A program made the translations under genes and the position numbers. A model generated the notes under the pieces. It did not search any database, was not told the DNA's origin, and saw nothing but the letters and a program-made list of their open reading frames with translations. This document shows, one piece after another, positions 9,626-16,581 of a stretch of 36,739 nucleotides of DNA (position 1 is the first letter of the stretch; each line of letters opens with the position of its first letter). This DNA comes from Acidobacteriota bacterium. Lineage in GTDB: Bacteria; Acidobacteriota; Vicinamibacteria; Fen-336. The stretch spans positions 1 to 36,739 of the forward strand of contig WYBL01000113.1 in the NCBI GenBank assembly GCA_011526565.1, in the 5' to 3' direction.

Positions 9626-11256
9626 GCCGCGGCCTCCGCCAGCGCCTTCTTGCGCGCGGCCTCGAACTCGTCGCCGGGATTCCAGGCGGGCATCGCGTCG
9701 GCGCTGGCGACCTCGAGGCCGATCCGGAACAACAGGCGCGCGTCTTCGACGACGCCGCTCCAGTCCCAGGCGTCGGTCAGCTCGTCCGACGGCTGGTGGT
9801 AGTGCTTCGCCTCGAACTCGTCGTGGCGCCGCCGGCCTTCGCCCGCGGGCTGGCCCACGAGCTCGACTCCCGCGTCGAGGTAGACGGCCGGCACGCCGAC
9901 CTTGGCGAACGCGAACTGGTCGGAGCGGTAGTAGAAGCCCTTGTCGGGCGCCTGGTCGGGCTTGACGACGCGCCCCTGCGCCGCCGCCAGGCGCTCGACC
10001 ACGGCGTCGAGGTCGCTCTTGCCCTTGCCGATCACGATCACGTCCTTCGTGCGGCCCCAGATCGACGCGCCGTCGATGTTGACGTTGGCGGCGACGCGGC
10101 CGGCGGGCAGCGGCAGGTGGGCGGCCAGGAACTTGGAGCCGAGCAGGCCCTGCTCCTCCGCGGCCACGGCGGCGAAGTACGCGGTGCGGCGCGGGCGCAC
10201 GGGCAGCGCCGCCTGCGCCTCGGCGATCGCCAGCATCACCGCGACACCCGAGGCGTTGTCCAGCGCGCCGTTGTGGATGTGGTCGCCTTCGCCCTCGCGG
10301 GCGCCGAGGTGGTCGAGGTGGGCGGAATAGAGCACCGCCTGCGCCGCGAGCTTCGGGTCGCTGCCCGGCAGCTTCCCGATCACGTTCGCGGTGCGCTTGC
10401 TCACCACCTGGCTCTCGAACGCCACGGAGAGCTTCGCGCCCAGCGGCACCGGACGGAACTCGCGGGTCTGCGCCTGCGCCACGAGCGCCGCCAGGTCGTG
10501 GCCGCCCGCCTTCGCGAGCGCCTGAGCGGCGCCTTCCGCCAGCCAGCCCTTGATCTCCAGCGTGGCCGCGCCGTCCTTCGCGGGCAGCGAGAACTCCTCG
10601 CCCGTGAAGCTGGTCTGGATCACCTGCCAGCCGTAGCCCGCCGACGGCGTCGTGTGGACGATCAGCGCGCCCGCCGCGCCGACCTTCGCGGCGATCTCGT
10701 ACTTGTAGTCCCAGCGGCCGTACCAGAGGCGGGCCTTGCCGGCGAACAGCGCGGGGTCGTGCTCGGGGTCGTTGTTGAGCATCACCAGCACCTTGCCCTT
10801 CAGGTCCTGGCCCTTGTAGTCGTCCCACTGGTACTCCGGCGCCACGATCCCGTAGCCGACGAACACCAGCTCGGCGTCCTTCAGCTCGGAGCGTGGCGCC
10901 GGGCGGCCCGCCGACAGCGCGATCTGCTCGCCGGAGGCGAAGCTCAGCGGACCTCCGGGGGTCGCGAACGCCACCTGCGCCGGCGGCGCGCTCGTGGTGC
11001 CGACCACGTCGAGGAACTGGAACCAGCTCCCGTCCGGGGCCCCGGGCTCGAGGCCGCTGCGCTCCATCTGCGCCGCCACGTACTCGCGGGTCAGGGCGTC
11101 CCCGCGGGTCGCCGGCGCCCGGCCCTCGAGCAGGTCGCTGGCCAGGAACCGGACGTGCGGGCGGATGCGGTGGGCCTGGATGTGGTCGGCGGCGTCGCCG
11201 GCCGAGGCGAGCGGGGCGGCGAGCAGCATCGCCAGCGGGAGCGCAGGGAACCTCAT
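9616..11256 (-). CDS. Secreted M28-family zinc metallopeptidase (aminopeptidase) with PA-type insert
   Basis: The 546-residue product has an N-terminal signal peptide (hydrophobic run ending PLASA) and an M28 catalytic domain with the two-zinc ligand set H313 (SAHLDHLG), D333 (GALDNASG), E367/E368 (VAAEEQG), D395 (NVNID) and the His of HYHQPSDE. Residues about 120-280 hold a protease-associated-like insert (VFVGYGIVAPEYQWDDYKG). M28 enzymes of this architecture release N-terminal amino acids from peptides in the periplasm or outside the cell. ATG 11256 has GGAGG ten bases upstream. It is divergent from the PilZ gene. Confidence 0.92.
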   Translation of the reverse strand: MRFPALPLAMLLAAPLASAGDAADHIQAHRIRPHVRFLASDLLEGRAPATRGDALTREYVAAQMERSGLEPGAPDGSWFQFLDVVGTTSAPPAQVAFATPGGPLSFASGEQIALSAGRPAPRSELKDAELVFVGYGIVAPEYQWDDYKGQDLKGKVLVMLNNDPEHDPALFAGKARLWYGRWDYKYEIAAKVGAAGALIVHTTPSAGYGWQVIQTSFTGEEFSLPAKDGAATLEIKGWLAEGAAQALAKAGGHDLAALVAQAQTREFRPVPLGAKLSVAFESQVVSKRTANVIGKLPGSDPKLAAQAVLYSAHLDHLGAREGEGDHIHNGALDNASGVAVMLAIAEAQAALPVRPRRTAYFAAVAAEEQGLLGSKFLAAHLPLPAGRVAANVNIDGASIWGRTKDVIVIGKGKSDLDAVVERLAAAQGRVVKPDQAPDKGFYYRSDQFAFAKVGVPAVYLDAGVELVGQPAGEGRRRHDEFEAKHYHQPSDELTDAWDWSGVVEDARLLFRIGLEVASADAMPAWNPGDEFEAARKKALAEAAAQP

Positions 11257-11302
11257 CGTGGGGAGACCTCCTTCGGGGCGGACGGCGGGAACGACCTTCG
11301 GT

Positions 11303-11308
11303 TATCGT
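11303..11308 (+). promoter_or_regulatory. Putative -10 element close to the PilZ start (leaderless transcript)
   Basis: TATCGT lies 7 nt before ATG 11316, which would place transcription initiation at or next to the start codon. No Shine-Dalgarno precedes this ATG, which supports leaderless translation. The -35 is not recognisable. Confidence 0.4.
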
Positions 11309-11315
11309 AACGACC

Positions 11316-11666
11316 ATGACCGACGAGCACCAGTCCGCAGCCGAGCGCCGCCGCTCCCCGCGGGTCGCGATGCCGCCGACGGGCGGGCCGGTGTCGGTCG
11401 TCGGCGGCCGCCTGATCAACGTCAGCGCCCACGGGATGATGATCGAGTCGCCGATGGCGCTCGAGGTCGAGGCCGTCCTGGATTTCCGGCTGCGGGTCGC
11501 GGGCGAGAACTGGGACGTGCGCTGCCGGGTGGCCGGCTGTCACCGCCTCGAGCTGGGCAGCCGCTACTACGGAGTCGGCATGGAGTTCGTCCAGCTCCCC
11601 GCGGGCGGCCACGAGCGGCTGGCCTCGCTGCTCGAGGACTACGAGGCGCGCGCGGCGGAGAGGTAG
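11316..11666 (+). CDS. PilZ-domain protein
   Basis: A 116-residue stand-alone PilZ domain. It has the c-di-GMP-binding signature: an RxxxR-type N-terminal motif within RRRSPR (R12, R16) and N-x-S-x-x-G (NVSAHG, residues 35-40). The rest is the expected six-strand barrel (VLDFRLRV, VRCRVAGCHR, YGVGMEFVQL) and a C-terminal helix. Such proteins usually act as c-di-GMP-responsive adaptors in motility, adhesion or exopolysaccharide control. It sits next to a polysaccharide-type gene cluster on the opposite strand and overlaps the 3' end of the glycosyltransferase gene by 28 nt. Confidence 0.9.
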   Translation: MTDEHQSAAERRRSPRVAMPPTGGPVSVVGGRLINVSAHGMMIESPMALEVEAVLDFRLRVAGENWDVRCRVAGCHRLELGSRYYGVGMEFVQLPAGGHERLASLLEDYEARAAER

Positions 11667-12958
11667 CCCGCGCGCGTCGCCGCCGGCGACAGCGCCTCGG
11701 CGCACCAGTGCGCCGCCGCCGCGCCCAGCCGCTCCCGCAGCGCCGCGTCGTCGCACAGCCGCAGCAGCGCGCGGAACAGCTCGCCCTCCTCGTCCGCGAC
11801 GTCGGCGCGCAGCACGGCGTTCGCCGGGATCTCGGCCAGGTGCTCGAGGTCGGAGATCACCGCGGGCCGGCCCTGGGCGAGCACGCGCAGCAGCGCGCCG
11901 GAGGTCTCGCGCGCCGTCGGCCAGCGCAGGTGGGCGACGGCGTCGGCGGCCTCGACGTGGGTCGCGAGTTCGTCCTGCGGCACCCGCCCGGTGACGAGCG
12001 TCGCGCCTTCGGGCAGACCCGCCCCCGCCAGCTCCGCGTGCAGGCGCGGCGCGTCCGGCACGGGGCCGACCAGCAGCAGGCGAACCTGCGGGCGGTGCCG
12101 GCGCAGGCGCGCCACGGCGCGGGCGACGGTCGCGATCCGCTTCTCGGCAGAGAGCAGGCCGAACGCGCCGACGGCGAACTCACCAGCGCCGAGCCCGAGC
12201 CGGGAGCGCAGCGCCGCGACGGCGCCGGCCTCGACCGGTTCGCGCCGCGCGGGGTGCGGCACGAGCGTGACCGGGACGCCCGGCGCGGCGGCCACCACCT
12301 CCCGCGCCATGAACGCGTTGTGCACGGCGACCCCGCGCGCAGCCCGCGCCACGTCTTCGAAGAGCGGCCAGGCGTACGGCAGCAGCCGGCCCGAGGTCCC
12401 GAGCTGCACCGCGGCGAGACGCTCGCTGCGCCCCGGGTAGACCGCCTCGAGGAGTGCGGCGTACTCGGCGTGCACGGCCTCGGCCGCCGCACGGCCAGCG
12501 GGATCGCCGGGATCGGCGCGATACGCCCGCACGGCAGGGCCGTCGAGCAGCGCCTGGGCCCGCGCGTGGTGCAGCACGAGGTCGTGCAGCACGACGATGC
12601 CGGGCCGCGCCGCCATCAAGGGGTAGAGGAAGGCGTGGGCGAGGCCGTTGCCGAGCTGGTAGTAGATCGCGTCCCAGGCGTCGCCCGGCGATTCGAGCAG
12701 CGCTGCCGCCGGGCGCAGCTCGACGCCCGGCGGCAGCGCCGCCGGATCGGCGGGCTCCGGCCCGTGGAACGCGGTGATGTCGTTGCCCGGCGCCAGCGCT
12801 CGCAGCACCTCGACCGCGTAGTCCGCGATGCCGGTGGTGGTGGGGGTTTGGGGGCGGAGGAGCTCCGTTTGCGACGTAGCCCCCATGGGACCGGCACCCG
12901 GCTCTGCCGGGTGTCGGAATCCCGTCGGCGGGAGCGGGGATGCGAAGGCGATGCGCAA
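11639..12958 (-). CDS. GT-B glycosyltransferase with in-frame N-terminal insertion
   Basis: The product (439 residues from TTG 12958) is a group-1-type glycosyltransferase: an acceptor half with IADYAVEVLRAL and VVLHDLVLHH, and a donor half with VGAFGLLSAEKRI, VRLLLVGPVPD and a C-terminal RPAVISDLEHLAEIP segment. It probably adds a sugar to a surface polysaccharide or glycolipid. Homologues typically begin MRIAFxSPLPPxxxGIADY; here MRIAFASPLPPT is followed by about 30 extra residues with unusual codons before GIADY (see the repeat feature). TTG 12958 is chosen from that N-terminus; ATG 12886 lies inside the extra segment and is a fallback start. It follows the methyltransferase by 8 nt. Confidence 0.85.
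   Translation of the reverse strand: MRIAFASPLPPTGFRHPAEPGAGPMGATSQTELLRPQTPTTTGIADYAVEVLRALAPGNDITAFHGPEPADPAALPPGVELRPAAALLESPGDAWDAIYYQLGNGLAHAFLYPLMAARPGIVVLHDLVLHHARAQALLDGPAVRAYRADPGDPAGRAAAEAVHAEYAALLEAVYPGRSERLAAVQLGTSGRLLPYAWPLFEDVARAARGVAVHNAFMAREVVAAAPGVPVTLVPHPARREPVEAGAVAALRSRLGLGAGEFAVGAFGLLSAEKRIATVARAVARLRRHRPQVRLLLVGPVPDAPRLHAELAGAGLPEGATLVTGRVPQDELATHVEAADAVAHLRWPTARETSGALLRVLAQGRPAVISDLEHLAEIPANAVLRADVADEEGELFRALLRLCDDAALRERLGAAAAHWCAEALSPAATRAGYLSAARAS
12836..12926. repeat. Hairpin-containing element of atypical composition inside the glycosyltransferase
   Basis: This stretch separates the conserved N-terminal SPLPP from GIADY in the glycosyltransferase. It contains a 12-bp inverted repeat with 3-nt loop TCT (12891-12902 and 12906-12917, perfect except one G:T pair in plus orientation). 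Its codons in the gene frame (GGA, CGA, GCA, GGT, GCT, CAA) differ sharply from the G/C-ending codons around it. The insertion keeps the reading frame. It looks like a small dispersed palindromic element; no second copy was found by eye in this window. Confidence 0.55.
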
Positions 12959-12966
12959 GGTGGCGC

Positions 12967-14268
12967 TCAGCGGACGGCGAAGAGCGCGTACTCCTGCGGC
13001 CCGTAGAGCAGGTCGTTGAGGCGCTCGATCGCCTCCTGGAGCGCGGCGGCGGCGGGCTGCGGCAGGCCCTCGGTCGGGATCGGCTGCAGGCGGGCGCTGG
13101 CGGGCACCGGGGCGCGGTACTCGACGCGGGCCTCCGCGAAGCCCGCGGCGGCCGCGAGGAAGCGCAGCGTGTCGGGGTGCAGGGCGCGCTCGTGGGTCAG
13201 GTCGCGGGTCCACACCTCCAGGAAGCCCGTGACGCTGCGCGGGTTCGGCGTCTCCAGCACCAGCAGGCCGCCGCGGCGCAGCACGCGGGCCGCCTCGCGC
13301 ATCGCCTCGACCAGGACGGGCGGCGGCAGGTGCTCGGCGACCTGGGCCGCGAAGATGCCGCCCAGCGAGCCGTCGGCGCGGCCGCGCAGGAACGAGAGCA
13401 GGTCGACGGCTTCGATCGCGAGACCGCGCTCGCGGCACTCCTGCACGGCGCGGGCATTGGTCTCGGCGCCGAGCGCCTCGACGCCCGCTTCGCGCAGCAG
13501 CTCCAGGAACTCGCCGCGGCCGCAGCCGAGGTCGGCGACCGGGGCGAGGCCGGCGAAGGCCGCGACGTAGTCGCGCAGGCGCGCGCGGATCTCGTCGCGC
13601 GGGCCGCGGTAGCGGTTCTCGAAGGCGACGTAGAGCGCGTCGTCGCGCAGGCGGGCGAGAGCGCCGGCGTCGAGCGAAGGTGCGGTGGGGGCGGCGGCTC
13701 CGGTCGCGGCGGGCGCAGCCAGCGCGGTGCGCAGGGCGGACAGCTCGGCCTCGACGGCTGCCAGCCGGTCGGAGAGGGCGCCCAGCCCGTCGACGCGCCG
13801 GGCCAGCGACTCGGCGCGTCGCTCGACCCGCTCGACGACCAGCTCGCCGCGCTCGACCGCCAGCGCCTGCGCCGCGCGGTCGCGGGCGTCGACGACCGGC
13901 ATCACCGCCTGGGCGTAGCGCACCAGGGCCGCGGCGAGCTCGGAGGTCGCGGCCCGCGAGCGCGCTGCTTCTTCGCGCTGCGCGTTGAGGACCTGGACGA
14001 CGATCGAGGCGAACGCCTCGTGGCGGTCCAGGGCGGGGGCCAGCGCGTCGCGCAGCCGGGGCCCGAGCGGCCCCAGCAGCCGCGGCATCGACAACTCGGG
14101 CCGCGTCCACAGCTCGTTCAGGCGGCGAAAGCGCTCGTCGTCGCCGGGCGTCGCCGGTGCTGGCGCGTGCTGCGCGGCGAGGGCGTCGAGGGCCTGCAGC
14201 AGCGCGGCGTACGCGGCTTCTTCGCGCGCGAGGCGCGACTCGGGATCGGCGGCGGGGTCGGGGCTCAG
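12967..14268 (-). CDS. SAM-dependent methyltransferase with N-terminal helical region; start codon non-canonical
   Basis: The C-terminal half is a class I methyltransferase with motif I VADLGCGRGEFLELL and later AAQVAEHLPP and LVLETPNPRS; it probably methylates a sugar or polysaccharide terminus, matching the adjacent glycosyltransferase. The N-terminal half is helical and Ala/Glu-rich (coiled-coil-like). The only conventional starts are TTG 14094 and ATG 14088, but coding-like sequence (including DDERFRRLNELW) continues in the same frame back to the upstream gene's TAG at 14272-14274. The given start is the CTG at 14268, which is an inference; stop-codon readthrough or a sequence error is possible. 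From CTG the protein is 433 residues, from TTG 375. Confidence 0.8.
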   Translation of the reverse strand: MSPDPAADPESRLAREEAAYAALLQALDALAAQHAPAPATPGDDERFRRLNELWTRPELSMPRLLGPLGPRLRDALAPALDRHEAFASIVVQVLNAQREEAARSRAATSELAAALVRYAQAVMPVVDARDRAAQALAVERGELVVERVERRAESLARRVDGLGALSDRLAAVEAELSALRTALAAPAATGAAAPTAPSLDAGALARLRDDALYVAFENRYRGPRDEIRARLRDYVAAFAGLAPVADLGCGRGEFLELLREAGVEALGAETNARAVQECRERGLAIEAVDLLSFLRGRADGSLGGIFAAQVAEHLPPPVLVEAMREAARVLRRGGLLVLETPNPRSVTGFLEVWTRDLTHERALHPDTLRFLAAAAGFAEARVEYRAPVPASARLQPIPTEGLPQPAAAALQEAIERLNDLLYGPQEYALFAVR

Positions 14269-14271
14269 CGG

Positions 14272-14610
14272 CTACTGGCCGGCGGCCGCACGCGCCGCCA
14301 GGTAGGCGAGGACCAGCTCGTCGAGGGAGAGGTCCTCCATCACGGTCGCCGCGCTGCCGGCGTCCTTGTCGAACTTGCCGCGCTTGATCTCGGCCACCAT
14401 CGCGTTGTGCTGGTCTTCCATCAGCCTGGCGATGCCGGCCTCGCTCGACCCCTCGGGCAGGTCCTTGTAGATCAGCCGCCGCGAGTCGAGGATCTCCCCG
14501 CCCTTGTAGACGAGGGTCAGCACCAGCGGGTTGGCCGGCCCCTTGTCCTCGGTCTGGACGTGGTACGTGACGCCCTTGTAGCGGACGTCGACGTTGAAAC
14601 CCGTGATCAC
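14272..14610 (-). CDS. Conserved hypothetical protein, first gene of the methyltransferase/glycosyltransferase operon
   Basis: The 112-residue product starts at GTG 14610 (VITGFNVDVRYKG) after a purine-rich GGGGGG sequence. The body has the pattern of a small family I know only as hypothetical proteins of delta-proteobacteria-like genomes: YHVQTEDKGPANPLVLTLVY, GGEILDSRR and LMEDQHNAMVAEIKRGKFD. A longer reading from ATG 14727 is unlikely because it would begin upstream of the promoter at 14680-14709 and its extra residues look non-coding. Its TAG is directly in frame with the methyltransferase reading frame. Function is unknown; context suggests surface-polysaccharide or envelope work. Confidence 0.75.
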   Translation of the reverse strand: MITGFNVDVRYKGVTYHVQTEDKGPANPLVLTLVYKGGEILDSRRLIYKDLPEGSSEAGIARLMEDQHNAMVAEIKRGKFDKDAGSAATVMEDLSLDELVLAYLAARAAAGQ

Positions 14611-14679
14611 TCTCGAACCCCCCGCTCTCGCCGCAGGAGACGTCTCCCGTGCGCGCGGAAAAACGACTTCGGCGCGGGG

Positions 14680-14709
14680 ATTCTCGCGGTCCCCGCGCGC
14701 GCGTGTCAA
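14680..14709 (-). promoter_or_regulatory. Sigma-70-type promoter for the hypothetical/methyltransferase/glycosyltransferase operon
   Basis: On the minus strand a perfect TTGACA (-35, plus coordinates 14709-14704) is followed after 18 nt by GAGAAT (-10, 14685-14680). Transcription would start near 14673, about 60 nt before the GTG at 14610. Confidence 0.6.
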
Positions 14710-14730
14710 GGCGCCGGTCGCGGCCATAAT
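14703..14730 (+). promoter_or_regulatory. Sigma-70-type promoter for the symporter operon
   Basis: GTGTCA (14703-14708, four of six -35 positions) and CATAAT (14725-14730, five of six -10 positions) are separated by 16 nt. The -35 shares five bases with the -35 of the divergent promoter, so the two may compete for polymerase. A strong Shine-Dalgarno GAGGAGGT (14745-14752) follows. Confidence 0.55.
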
Positions 14731-14757
14731 CGGCGGGATCGATCGAGGAGGTCACCC

Positions 14758-14910
14758 GTGGAGCCGATGCCCGCACGCGCCGTTCCGGACGCCGACGACG
14801 AGGAGCGGGTGCCGCTGTTCGGCACCTGGCGCGCGATCTACGTCGCCGTGCTGGTCACGGAGGTGGTGATGATCCTGGGCGTGGCCCTGTTCCAGGGGGT
14901 CCGCTGGTGA
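14758..14910 (+). CDS. Small single-pass membrane protein preceding the symporter
   Basis: This 50-residue protein starts at GTG 14758 behind GAGGAGGT (ATG 14767 is an alternative). It has an acidic N-terminus, the motif PLFGTWRAIY and one transmembrane helix (VAVLVTEVVMILGVALF). Its stop overlaps the symporter start (GTGA at 14907), so production is coupled. Short proteins with an LFxTWRxxY motif ahead of sodium:solute symporters recur in other bacteria as far as I know, suggesting a small symporter subunit; this is inference. It is too short for most gene callers. Confidence 0.7.
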   Translation: MEPMPARAVPDADDEERVPLFGTWRAIYVAVLVTEVVMILGVALFQGVRW

Positions 14911-16574
14911 CGCCGCTCGACTGGGGCGTGCTGGTCGTCTACCTGGTCGGGATCGTCGCCTTCGGCGTCTGGTCGGGCCGCGGCAACACGAAGATCGACG
15001 ACTTCTTCCTGGCCGGCCGCGAGATGCGCTGGTGGGCCGTCGGGCTCTCGGTGATGGCGACCCAGATCAGCGCCATCACCTTCGTCGGCACCACCGGCCA
15101 GGCCTACACCGACGGGATGCGCTTCCTGGTCGTGTACTTCGGGCTGCCGGTCGCGATGGTGATCCTGTGCGTGACGCTGGTGCCGTTCTTCTACCGCGCC
15201 GGCGTCTTCACCGCGTACCAGTACCTCGAGCAGCGCTTCGACTCCCGCACCCGCACCCTCACCAGCCTGCTGTTCCAGCTCTCGCGCGGCCTGGCGGTCG
15301 GGGTGACCCTCTACGCGCCGTCGCTGGTGCTGTCGGTGATCCTCGGCTGGAGCGAGCAGGCGACCATCCTGCTGATGGGCGGCAGCACCATCGCGTACGT
15401 GATGTACGGCGGCAACAAGTCGGTGATCTGGACCGACGTCGTGCAGATGGCGATCATCTGGTTCGGCATCTTCCTCTGCTTCGGCGTGGCCATCGCCCAG
15501 CTCCCCGAGGGGCTCGGCTTCGACGGCGCGCTGGCGCTGGCCCAGGCCCAGGGCCGGCTCGACACGCTCGACACCTCGACCAGCCTCAGCCAGCCCTACA
15601 CGCTGTGGGGCGGGCTGATCGGCGGCCTGTTCCTGATGCTCAGCTACTTCGGCTGCGACCAGAGCCAGGTCCAGCGCTACCTCGCGGGGGCCACCCTCGG
15701 CCAGAGCCGGCTGTCGCTGCTGTTCAACGCCTTCCTCAAGGTTCCGATGCAGTTCCTGATCCTGCTGACGGGCGTGCTGGTGTTCGTCTTCTACCACTTC
15801 GAGCGGCCACCGATGATCTGGAACGAGGTCGACCAGGCGCGGCTCGAGGCGCAGGCGCCGCCGGACCGGTTGCGAGCGGTGCAGGAGCGATTCGACGCGG
15901 CCCACGCGGCGCGCGAGGCCGCTGCCCTCGAGTACGCACGCGGCCGCGAGGCCGGCGCCTCGCCCGAGGCCTACCGTGCCGCGGAGAAGGATCTGCTGGC
16001 GGCCCGCGGCGAGGCCGTCGCGCTGCTGCAGGAGGTCAAGGGCGACACGGGCCGCTACAACGACACCAACTACATCTTTCCGAAGTACATCGTCAGCCAG
16101 CTCCCCAGGGGCTTCGCCGGCCTCGTCATCGCCGTCATCTTCGCGGCCGCGATGTCGACGCTCGCCGGCGAGTTCAACTCGCTGGCGACCGCGACGATGG
16201 TCGACTTCTACAAGCGCTTCGTGCGCCCGGACGGCGGCGACCGCCACGAGCTGCTGGTCTCGCGGCTGATGACCGTCGGCTGGGGCGGCTTCGCCTGCCT
16301 GATCGCGCTCGAGGCCGGCCGGCTCGGCTCGGCGATCGAGGTCGTCAACAAGTTCGGGTCCTACTTCTACGGCTCGATCCTCGGCGTGTTCGCGCTGGCG
16401 GTGCTGACGAAGCGGGCGACGGCGGCCGGCGCCTTCTGGGGCCTGTTCGTGGGCATGGCCTCGGTGGCGCTGGTCTCGCAGCTCACCACCATCCACTTCC
16501 TCTGGTACAACGTCGTCGGCGCCGTCGCGGTGTTCGTCAGCGGCCTGCTGATCAGCGCGCTGCGGCGCGGCTAG
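14907..16574 (+). CDS. Sodium:solute symporter (SSS family)
   Basis: The 555-residue multi-pass inner-membrane protein belongs to the SSS family: an N-terminal helix WGVLVVYLVGIVAFG, then DDFFLAGREMRWW, MATQISAITFVGTTG in helix 2, GVFTAYQYLEQRF, and QSQVQRYLAG between later helices. It should couple sodium entry to uptake of an organic solute. Unusual is a soluble, charged, helical insertion of about 90 residues (roughly 299-392, rich in Ala, Glu and Arg) between membrane segments before NYIFPKYIVSQLP. The co-transcribed lyase suggests the solute may be its substrate. Galactose/SGLT-like, proline or sialic acid specificity cannot be told from sequence. Confidence 0.92.
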   Translation: MTPLDWGVLVVYLVGIVAFGVWSGRGNTKIDDFFLAGREMRWWAVGLSVMATQISAITFVGTTGQAYTDGMRFLVVYFGLPVAMVILCVTLVPFFYRAGVFTAYQYLEQRFDSRTRTLTSLLFQLSRGLAVGVTLYAPSLVLSVILGWSEQATILLMGGSTIAYVMYGGNKSVIWTDVVQMAIIWFGIFLCFGVAIAQLPEGLGFDGALALAQAQGRLDTLDTSTSLSQPYTLWGGLIGGLFLMLSYFGCDQSQVQRYLAGATLGQSRLSLLFNAFLKVPMQFLILLTGVLVFVFYHFERPPMIWNEVDQARLEAQAPPDRLRAVQERFDAAHAAREAAALEYARGREAGASPEAYRAAEKDLLAARGEAVALLQEVKGDTGRYNDTNYIFPKYIVSQLPRGFAGLVIAVIFAAAMSTLAGEFNSLATATMVDFYKRFVRPDGGDRHELLVSRLMTVGWGGFACLIALEAGRLGSAIEVVNKFGSYFYGSILGVFALAVLTKRATAAGAFWGLFVGMASVALVSQLTTIHFLWYNVVGAVAVFVSGLLISALRRG

Positions 16575-16581
16575 GAGTCCC

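Noticed and set aside
14611..14727. N-terminal extension of the conserved hypothetical protein to ATG 14727
   Set aside because: A good promoter for this operon (14680-14709) lies inside it and the extra residues look non-coding; GTG 14610 fits better.
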